This document shows positions 56,320 to 64,000 of a stretch of DNA of 64,000 bases, one piece after another. Source of the stretch: Salvia splendens (Eukaryota > Streptophyta > Magnoliopsida > Lamiales > Lamiaceae); assembly GCF_004379255.2 (NCBI RefSeq), contig NC_056039.1, positions 7,800,501 to 7,864,500 on the forward strand, given 5' to 3'. Below the pieces are notes generated by a model. It was not told the origin of the DNA, ran no database searches, and saw only the letters and a list, made by a program, of their open reading frames with translations. Both the position numbers and the translations under genes were made by a program. Every line of letters starts with the position of its first letter. Position 1 is the stretch's first letter.

Positions 56320-59182
56320 ATGGATGCTCTTCGGTTGCTCTTGGTTCTGTCAATCATCTCTCCTTTCGCTGCCACCACCGCCGTCAACGGTGGCGACAAA
56401 GTGGCGCTGGAGCTGTACTACGAGACTCTCTGCCCCTACTGTTCCAATCTCATAGTCAACTACCTCTACAAAATATTCGAGTCTGATCTAATCACAATTA
56501 CCGATCTAAAGCTTATTCCCTATGGAAACGCTAAAATCAAGTCTGATGGTACCATCGTTTGCCAGGTACTTTCTTTTCGCCTCTCACCCTCACCCTCACC
56601 CTCACCCTCTCCGACTTCTGATGAAAAAAATCCTTATCTGCGGTTGATAAACTGATTTATTAGCTTTAGTTCAGATTATAAACTGTTGCTGGATCCAAAC
56701 ACTGAACCTTTAAAGCATAAAATTGTCCGGTACATCAATTCATAGCTTCTGTATCGTGTTTCGTTGCCTTTTCCAACATAAGCGGACGGATTATCTTTTA
56801 AAAAAAATTAGATTTACTTCGATTGTGGAGTGAAGCGATACTTTTCTCACTTGATTTCTACTATTACAGGATACCTGTTTGTATTGTTGAGTCAATTGTA
56901 TCTGTTACATTAAAATAATTAGCTGAGACTGTAAGCATATTCAAGCCTGCAATTTTCGAGGTAGCAGAAATCTGCTGACATTTATTAGAACGGAAGCGCT
57001 TTTTGGACTATTCATTGTTTGTTGGTCCAACTAGAGGTCGAGTAGTGGCGATGCCGCTGCCACGAGCTAAACTAAAGCATTTTTCTGCAGATGTTAGTCG
57101 CCAGCTATGCCATAAACTATAAGGCTATCTGTATATTCCTACACCTAAAGCCCTGATTCATTTTCCTCTGGCTTTGCAATGGCTTTCTCCTGTCCATCAA
57201 TGAAAGTTTTTTTGCTCTTGACCTTTTTATTTGTCTCCGCATTAATGCCACTCTCTTCTTGCAACAAAGTGTGTGTGGGTTTATACTATGAAAGCCTTTG
57301 CCCTTACAGTGCCAGTTTTATCGTAGATTCTTTGAGTATGATCTTCAGAGATGATCTCATTCGTATTGTTGATCTTGAACTTGTGCCTTGGGGCAATGCC
57401 AAAATTTATGGTTCTGACACCTTTATATGCGAGGTTATGCATATAGTGAAGTTAGCATTGTATGAATATATTTGATATTATTGTTGGATGCTGTGATTTT
57501 CTTAAATTCAGTAGGAAGAACTAATTCGTTTCGTACTGTTTTTGCAGCATGGTGAATATGAATGCATATTGAACACTGTGGAGGCGTGTGCAATTGATGC
57601 CTGGCCTAAAGTGGTTAGTATCAGTCTTTGGATACTTGTTAACCCTTTCATGTGTAATTAGCTTGTTGGTTTGAGCATGAGAAAAGGGTAGCTGTATTTA
57701 TATCTCACCTGCTATGAGTGCTCGATATGTTTTCAGTATTACCTATGGTTGCTTCCTTGATTCAAGCGTGTGTCATGGCTTTACTAGATGATCTGTTAAT
57801 ATTTTGTGTCGAACTCCTGATGCAGAAAGATCATTTCCCATTTATCTACTGTGTGGAAAGTCTTGTATACCATGATAACTACACCTATTGGGCGACATGC
57901 TTTGAGAAATTGGGTCTTGATGCCACCCCTGTTATGGATTGTTACAACAGTGACCGTGGAAAAAAGGTAAATTTACAACTAATTTATTTAATTTTGCGTT
58001 GAGTTGCTCAGCTGCTCTTTACTACGTAATGGATAGATCTTGTGTGAATATATAGACTGAGAAATGGTTGGGATTTCTATGAGTGATGTTTTCCGATTCT
58101 GGATTTTAATACAAGTAAAAGTCTTGCTCTAATTTAACTAAAGGAATCTTTTTCACAACTCCAGTATTTGGTACCGTTCTGTCTTTAGATATTGAGATGT
58201 TAATTCTATTGAAATTTGGTTATTTCTTGGTCAGTTGGAGACTGGGTCTATACGAATCCATATATCCCAACCTGTTGCTACCAATTGCGTCAAGATTTTT
58301 TAACTTATGTTTATCATTTGTATCCCACTTGAATAGCTAGTTTGTACTCACCTAGTGTCACCTGTGCAGATTATACTACAATATGCAGCTAAAACAAATG
58401 CTCTCGAACCCCCTCATACTTACGTGCCATGGGTAGTTGTGGATGGACAGCCCATATATGATGTGAGTATCCTCTGGCTTTTCCTTTAAAACATCAATTT
58501 AAGAATAACCATTACCTCTTCTTCGTGCTGAAATGTTTTGAGCATATATGTCTATCCAATCAGATGAATATAGCAATACTAATACTACTTACATAAACTG
58601 CTTTATTAGTCCCTTAAGAGATAAGAGGCACCCAAGTGATATTAAAGGTGCCTCAGTTGCATTTCAGAATGTGTTTGTCAGACACAAATATGCCAAATAT
58701 ACGAAATGAGAAACAATATCTGCAATGTATGAGAAGAATCAAGCCACACAATATTGATATGTGATAGCTGATAGGCATGAGACCTGATGAGTGATGTTAG
58801 ATATCTAGTGCTTTTCGCATGAGATGTTGGTGTTTGCTTCACCTTCAACCCCATGCCAGCCAACATGGTAAATGCTCACACAAATTGCATGCTTGCACAC
58901 TCAGAAAACAATCCCCATCATTAATCCTTACTTCATGTGCATCTGAGCTTTACTGATTCCTGAACATAACATACTATGCAATGCCTGCAGGATTATCGGA
59001 ACTTCAAAAGCTATATCTGCGATGCATACAAAGGGACTCCCAAACCATCCGCTTGCACTGAATTGTCAGTTGGGCGCATTCGAAAGGTGAAAATGGACTT
59101 GCTCAATTCTCTCTTTGGACAAGAATCATTCAAATCAAAGATGTCCCGCGTATTGCCAGCAATACTTTCATGGCTGCAGTGA
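56320..59182 (+). CDS. GILT-type gamma-interferon-inducible lysosomal thiol reductase homologue, isoform with exon 1a
   Basis: Exon 1a 56320-56565 plus shared exons 57548-57613, 57826-57966, 58370-58462, 58991-59182; GT-AG, all phase 0; 738 nt, 245 residues. Signal peptide MDALRLLLVLSIISPFAATT, then ELYYETLCPYCSNLIVNYL with the thioredoxin-like CPYC active site. Across the exon 1a/2 junction the GILT signature CQHGEYEC is completed, followed by NTVEACAID. PWVVVDGQPIYD and a Cys-containing tail follow. GILT proteins reduce disulfides in acidic vacuolar or secretory compartments; the plant role is poorly known. A second first exon (57179-57433) lies inside intron 1 of this model, so the two first exons compete for the same downstream exons. 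Confidence 0.82.
57179..57433 (+). CDS. Alternative or duplicated first exon 1b of the GILT gene
   Basis: ATG 57179 opens MAFSCPSMKVFLLLTFLFVS (signal peptide) and continues VGLYYESLCPYSASFIVDSL to FICE, ending phase 0 at a usable though weak donor (gttatgc). Spliced to exon 2 at 57548 it gives CEHGEYEC and a 248-residue protein. The active site reads CPYS: the second Cys of CxxC is Ser, and the first signature residue pair is CE not CQ. Such a product could not do normal dithiol exchange, though a single Cys may still form mixed disulfides. The two first exons differ much over their length, so the duplication is not recent. Confidence 0.75.
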
Positions 59183-59426
59183 AACAAAATCGTATATAGT
59201 GTGTGGTTTTACTTATGTTGCTCTCTCTTGTATGGTCTAAAGGTTATTGTAATCGAAAGGGGAAAGAAGATTGTATTTGCATATGTTGAACATTTAGTTT
59301 GTTATATTGTATATGTAATTATGTACTTAAATGATGATGGGGATGTGCAGCTTTATTTAGCCAGATATCATAAACCTTTCAGCAATCAAAATGCCACTTT
59401 TATACATATTTATGTGGATCTCATAT
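59183..59426. other. 3' UTR of the GILT gene and spacer
   Basis: No gene signal. Ends at the LTR start tgatacgg. Confidence 0.5.
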
Positions 59427-59847
59427 TGATACGGATGTTGGTTGGAGGAGAGTGGTTTGGCCAAAACAATAGGGAAGCAATTAGTGGGGAAATCCCAAGT
59501 CTCGCCTGATTAGTTAGTTCAATTTCAGAGATTTTATTGTTATTTGAATTATCGTAGATTTGTTTAGATGCCTATATAAGGTGGGTTAGTAGAAGTAGTT
59601 GATATCTTTTGAGAGATCAATATTCTGGACGGTTTTACCGTGGCCTCCTGCGTGAGGATTGACCTCCTTTGTGAGGATTATTTTCTTGTATTCTTTTAGT
59701 TAGGTTAATTGACCTCCTTTGTGAGGATTATTTTCTTGTATTCTTTTAGTTAGGTTAATTCCATTCAGTTCATCTTGTTTTTCAATCCTATAGTTCGTTC
59801 CCCAGTTTATGTTCTTGTTAATCTGTCTCGGGCATCTACTCCTATCA
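59427..59847 (+). repeat. Left LTR of the short non-autonomous element, with an internal duplication
   Basis: TG...CA. The 50-base segment attgacctcctttgtgagga ... tagttaggtta is tandemly duplicated at 59658-59707 and 59708-59757. TATA-like ctatataagg near 59572. Confidence 0.8.
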
Positions 59848-60863
59848 ATTTGGTGCGGTGAACGTATTTAATCATGGTGAACACTCTCAATAGATAGGAG
59901 AAGGCTACAGCAGAGATGAAGTTGCAGTCCCAAAAGACGGCAGATCAAATCGAGGCTTTGAGTTCTAAGTTAGAGGATTTCATATGGGAGATTCGAGCTT
60001 CTCGTGTTCACCATTAATGACCTTCCCGAGGTTTGATGGATCTAGGGCTCTAGTGTGGCTCAGGTGGGCAAACCAATATTTCCTCGTCAACAAAACACCT
60101 TCGGATAGACGTGTCGACGCCATGCTCACCATGGACGGACCAGCCAAGCCTTGGAAACAATTGCTCGTTCATCGTTGCCCTCTTTATCGCGGGACAGATT
60201 TGTTCAAGAGCTCTTGAAACATTTTGGTGATACAATCCCACCAGACATCCGCGTAACTAGCAATTCATCCAAGTACAGCAGTGACGATACCATTGTTACT
60301 GTCCATGTTGCCAAAAACCAGCCAAAAATTCCACCCACACCCAGCAATAATATTGCAGCTATCCTACCCACCGTGGCAACACTATTGCTTCCCTCTAGTC
60401 TACCTACAACAGCCCATCACGAGATACCAGCTATTAAAACGTCTACAAACCACCCTGATCTCGGTACCACTAAAGACAATAGCGCACCCCTGTCCCTTCG
60501 AGTACAGCATGCCTTTCTACCTCCAGTCCGTAGGACTCTACCACCTTCTACCACATTGCCTACACCAGCCACGGTGACAGCACCGCTGCTGTCTGCCAGC
60601 CCCGATATTCTGTTTAGTTCCTGCTGCTGGCCACCAGTCCACACCCATGGTGGTTCCCTTTTCGGATTCCCTATTTTCATCAGCGGGTGCTCTATTCTCC
60701 TATCTGATCATGCTGCGATTCCTACGTATAGTTGGCAAGCTTCTATGGTTCGATGCTTTGGCTACTACCCGAAAGCATAAGTTTGAACCTCCACCGGACA
60801 CAGTGATGTGTTTTGAATTTTAACTGAGCCTTGAGGGCAAGGCTGTTTCGAGAATGAGGCAGT

Positions 60864-61075
60864 TGATACGGATGTTGGTTTGAGGGGAGTGGTTTGGCCA
60901 AAATAATAAGGAAGCGGTTAGTGGGGAAATCCCAAGATTATCTCGTCTGATTAGTTAGTTCACTTTCAGAAATTTTATTGATATTTGAATTATTGTATAT
61001 TGTTTAGCCGTCTATATAAGGTGGGTTAGTAGGAGTAGCTGATATCTTTTGAGAGATCAATATACTGGGCGGTTT
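60864..61075 (+). repeat. Right LTR of the short non-autonomous element, cut short
   Basis: tgatacggatgttggtttga ... tactgggcggttt matches the first ~210 bases of the left LTR with about ten differences, then passes directly into the LTR of the next element. Confidence 0.8.
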
Positions 61076-62236
61076 TGTTGGAAACGTGTGACATTTGAAA
61101 GGTTTCAAACCTTTCACTTTCATGTCCTTTGGTGTTTCATGTTCTTGTGTTAATTTTGTGGTTTATGGTGGTTAATTCCATGACCTTCCATGTCCACATT
61201 TGATGCCTATAAAAGGCACGGAGTTGTAGAGAGACGAACACCAACAACAAACATCATCATCTTTTCTCTCTAAGGTCTCTACATCATAGTGTGCATCTTA
61301 GGAGCAGTGTCTAGCTCGATTCTCGGAACTCCATCAAGTTCGCCGGTGCCTAGCGGGTTTGAGGTGCTTCTACACGCTAGGAGGAAGTCGTTTTATCTTT
61401 GGGGGCAATACGCCATTCCGTGAGCACTAGCCGGGGCGTAATTTGTCTTGCGGAAAGAGGGCTTTCCTCGACTCGACTTATAAATTTGGTTTGCTTTATT
61501 TCCGTTGTAATTTTCATTCCTCTTTTTGTTGCAAGTTTTCTTTTGATTGTAATAGTTAGAGTACCGCCTGTACACGGCTTGGGAATTTCTTCCCATTATT
61601 TCTAACAATCGCAAGACAAATTAGTGTACTCTTCTAAGACAGGATTATACCAATTGAAGTTGGAGGAAACATGAGCACCAAAGCTGGAATGAAGAAACGA
61701 ACAATACCAATATTCATGAGCTACGAAATGGTTAATTCCTTGAGATCTATTCTCTTGAGAATTGTGTTTATCGTTTGTCAGTTGACAAGCAAGACCAATT
61801 TTGACTTGGTAGTAATAATTGGGATGCATGGGTTGTTGAATATACCAATGCACATATGGTTCAATATAATTGTGTACTTATTGTTGGAGACAATATTGTG
61901 CAAATTATTTGAACGTGTTGTTATAAACAACAAAGATCACGAGGTGATCGCAATGGTCTCCGATGTGAACCATGGTAACAATCCAAAGTTTGTTGATACA
62001 GGTGCCACATGTCATGTGTGCTCCGAAAGAAGCGTTTTTTCTACCTACAAATCTGTTGGAGGTAGAAAAGTACGTATGGGAAACCAAGCCTCTTCTAAGG
62101 TGGTTGGTGTGGGTAATGTGTTCCTAAAATTAGGATCTGGAAAAGTTCTTACCCTTAGGGATGTACTGCATGTCCCAGACATCCGAAATAATTTGGTGTC
62201 AGGCTCACTTCTAGTAAATCATGGATTTTCACTAGA
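61076..62236 (+). mobile_element. Copia-type LTR element fragment (5' LTR, leader, protease region)
   Basis: The LTR 61076-61607 (532 bp) runs from tgttggaaacgtgtgaca to cattatttctaaca, with TATA-like ctataaaagg at 61208 and a transcript-leader-like CA-rich stretch. Downstream, at 61976-62242, a copia protease/pre-integrase piece is recognisable: [19 protein letters not shown] and [20 protein letters not shown]. Gag between them is mostly lost. The element ends abruptly at 62236/62237, where the duplicated block begins. Confidence 0.75.
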
Positions 62237-62242
62237 ATTCTG
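61976..62242 (+). pseudogene. Copia protease and GAG-pre-integrase fragment
   Basis: Aspartic protease motif [11 protein letters not shown], then [20 protein letters not shown] and [20 protein letters not shown], typical of Ty1/copia between gag and integrase. Cut off at the junction with the duplication. Confidence 0.85.
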
Positions 62243-62519
62243 AGTTCTTGTGCTTTGAAAAAAAACGGCTTGTGTTTAGGGTTAGGATCGTACCGCTCTG
62301 ATACCATGTTTAATTGTATTGGTGAGAATGTATCAATTATATTGAATGAATTATAACGTTTACAATGATCACCCTTTATAGAGGGGGATGAAGTAGGGAG
62401 CAAGAAATACATAATATACACCTAAAAATATACACACTCTATATGGAAATAAATCTCATGATATCCTCTTAATTTGATTTGCTCGTATATTCTAACATAT
62501 TCTAACACTCCCCCTCAAG

Positions 62520-63164
62520 TTAAGTCACGGGATTTTCGATACTTAACTTGCCAAGCACTTCATAGAAATCCTTTGCTCCCACTGCTTTAGTCAGAATATC
62601 AGCTGACTGATCTTCAGAGTGAACAAAAGGAAATTCAACAATACCACATTCAATATTTTCCTTGATGAAATGTATGTCCACTTCAACGTGCTTTGTTCGA
62701 TCATGTTGGACTGGATTTTCTGCAATACTGATTGCTGCCTTGTTATCACAGAATAATTGACAAGTGTATTGTGACACAAGTCCTAATTCACTCATCAACC
62801 CTCTAAGCCACAATACTTCCGTTAAACCGTTCCTAATGCCCCTGAACTCAGCTTCAGCACTTGATAATGCCACATCCTTTTGTTTCTTACTTTTCCACGT
62901 GACAAGGTTTCCCCCTACAAAGGTAAAGTACCCTGAGGTTGATCTTCTATCCATCGGGTTTCCAGCCCAGTCAGCGTCTGTGTATCCATGAACTTCAAAG
63001 TGTCCATTTTTCTTGAACATTATTCCATGATCAAAAGTCCTCTTCAAATATCTGACAATTCTTAATGCCGCTTCAAGGTGATCATTTTGCGGGCGATGCG
63101 TAAACTGACTAACCACACTAACTGCATAAGCTATGTCGGGTCTGGTGTGAGATAGGTAAATCAA
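62520..63164 (-). pseudogene. Truncated Ty1/copia RT end plus RNase H, second copy
   Basis: Same 214-codon frame as 37476-38120, with the more usual family residues at the differing sites (NKAAISIAENPVQHDRTKH). Part of the duplicated block. Confidence 0.92.
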
Positions 63165-63279
63165 CTTACCTACTAGTCCGTTTATGAACTAATTTCACAA
63201 TACCTCTAATATTTTTTGTTATCTGTTTTTCTTTGAGACAGAGAAGGTATTAGTAATATTAATTTAAACAGGAAGCTGA

Positions 63280-64000
63280 ATGGTGATGAGTAAGAAAGGA
63301 GAAGTGGTGTGTGTGACCGGAGCCAGCGGCTTCATTGGCTCATGGCTCGTCCACCTTCTCCTCGCCCGCGGCTACGTTGTCCGCGCCACCGTCAAAGATC
63401 TAGGTTCCGCTTCTCCACCACTTGATCATTTTGCATAAACTGTTGGAATGGTTGGTTTCTGAAAGTTAAAAATTAGTAGGAGACGAGAGAGAAACGAAGC
63501 ACTTGGAAGCCATGGAGGGAGCTGAATCACGCCTTCGCCTCTTCCAGATTGATCTGCTTGATTACGACTCCATTTTTGCCGCAGTCAACAGCTCCACTGG
63601 CGTCTTCCACCTCGCTTCCCCTTGTATCGTCCATCAAATCCAAGATGTTCAGGTTTTGCACCTAATTCTACTAACTAAAACTCACGTTTTTCGCTGTCCA
63701 TCAATAAAAGACACATTTACTTTTTTGTATTGTCAGCAAGTGGTCTCACTCAATACTAACTAATTATACCGACGTTCTACTATAAAATTATACTCCTAGT
63801 ACTGTGAAAATAAGACCCATATTCCACTATTTTTTTCACCCTTTTTAGTATATAAGATCAAACATTTTCTTATAACCTGTAACGAATCAAAACATGTCAT
63901 TTATTCACGGACAAGAGAGTATAATTATGGTGGATTCAGGGGGAGCTGCTGGACCCAGCAATTAAGGGGACCATAAATGTACTAAAAGCAGCAAAGAATG
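63280..64000 (+). CDS. Cinnamoyl-CoA reductase-like SDR, duplicate of copy 1, cut by the window end
   Basis: Exons 63280-63403, 63483-63652 and 63940 onward. It starts [10 protein letters not shown] with [11 protein letters not shown] and [10 protein letters not shown], reading the same as copy 1 as far as visible. The site of copy 1's suspected one-base insertion in exon 3 lies about 115 bases beyond the edge, so it cannot be told whether this copy is intact. Confidence 0.85.

Larger units (their letters stand above)
59427..61075 (+). mobile_element. Short non-autonomous LTR retrotransposon with a gag remnant, right LTR truncated
   Basis: The left LTR is 59427-59847 (421 bp, tgatacgg ... 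cctatca). The right LTR starts at 60864 and stops at 61075, where another LTR begins. The internal part is only ~1 kb. It opens with tttggtgcggtgaacg and has a gag-like stretch (59984-60217: FPRFDGSRALVWLRWANQYF, DRRVDAMLTMDGPAKPW), then a Pro/Thr/Ser-rich open frame (60151-60780) with no domain. No pol. Confidence 0.72.
62237..64000 (+). repeat. Near-identical duplicate of 37193-38956
   Basis: Constant offset of 45,044 bp from 37193 to the window edge: gag leader, 201-bp LTR (62307-62507), copia RNase H remnant, and promoter plus first exons of the reductase gene. Nine single-base differences were found on reading, all between 37414 and 37691 (62458-62735). None was noticed over the remaining ~1.26 kb, including introns. 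The right end lies outside the window. Confidence 0.95.

Noticed and set aside
60151..60780. Cellular Pro/Thr/Ser-rich gene
   Set aside because: It lies between the two LTRs of a short non-autonomous element directly after a gag remnant and has no recognisable domain.

Overview
The window is plant nuclear DNA, from a eudicot. Genes have many short exons with GT-AG introns, spacers are AT-rich, and LTR retrotransposons and small DNA transposons fill most of the space. I infer an asterid, possibly Lamiales, but nothing here fixes the species. Exon coordinates were assembled by hand from splice sites, reading frame and family alignment from memory. Where exon lengths sum to a whole number of codons, that is stated.

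Layout. 1-2344: 3' part of a glycosyltransferase-2-like gene. 2345-11167: gene-poor and repeat-rich, with a PIF/Harbinger derivative carrying a nested hAT element with a perfect 8-bp target duplication, two nested Stowaway MITEs, and a long-armed foldback element. 11168-22408: a full-length Ty3/gypsy element of the Tat lineage, with LTRs identical by eye and a 5-bp target duplication. It has gag-protease, an in-frame TAG in a TMV-type readthrough context, RT/RNase H/second RNase H/integrase, tandem repeats, and an antisense four-exon gene. 23983-28209: DUF707 gene (13 coding exons). 29373-30906: UDP-xylose-transporter-like gene (6 exons). 31415-35881: dead hAT element with a decayed ZMYM-type transposase and another repeat nested in it. 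36611-38120: copia/TRIM fragments.

38236-54658: a cluster of cinnamoyl-CoA-reductase-like SDR genes. The copy at 38236 seems frameshifted and has lost its last intron. The copies at 41620 and 51775 are intact six-exon genes. A decayed exon fragment lies at 44254. Between the two intact copies sit an orthologue of the tapetal PHD regulator MALE STERILITY 1 (45523-47566) and a gag-only LTR element (47902-51099). 56320-59182: a GILT-type thiol reductase gene with two alternative or duplicated first exons, one with a CPYC and one with a CPYS active site. 59427-62236: pieces of two more LTR elements. 62237-64000: near-identical copy of 37193-38956 (copia RNase H fragment plus the start of the first reductase gene), running off the window edge.

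The single-copy genes have no obvious joint pathway. The possible functional neighbourhood is MS1 (pollen wall and tapetum) inside a reductase array whose wider superfamily includes sporopollenin and lignin enzymes; that link is only inference. The most interesting items are the Tat element's readthrough stop and spliced antisense gene, the GILT first-exon pair, the reductase array with its duplicated end, and a Mutator-like foldback element with tRNA-like sequence in both arms.
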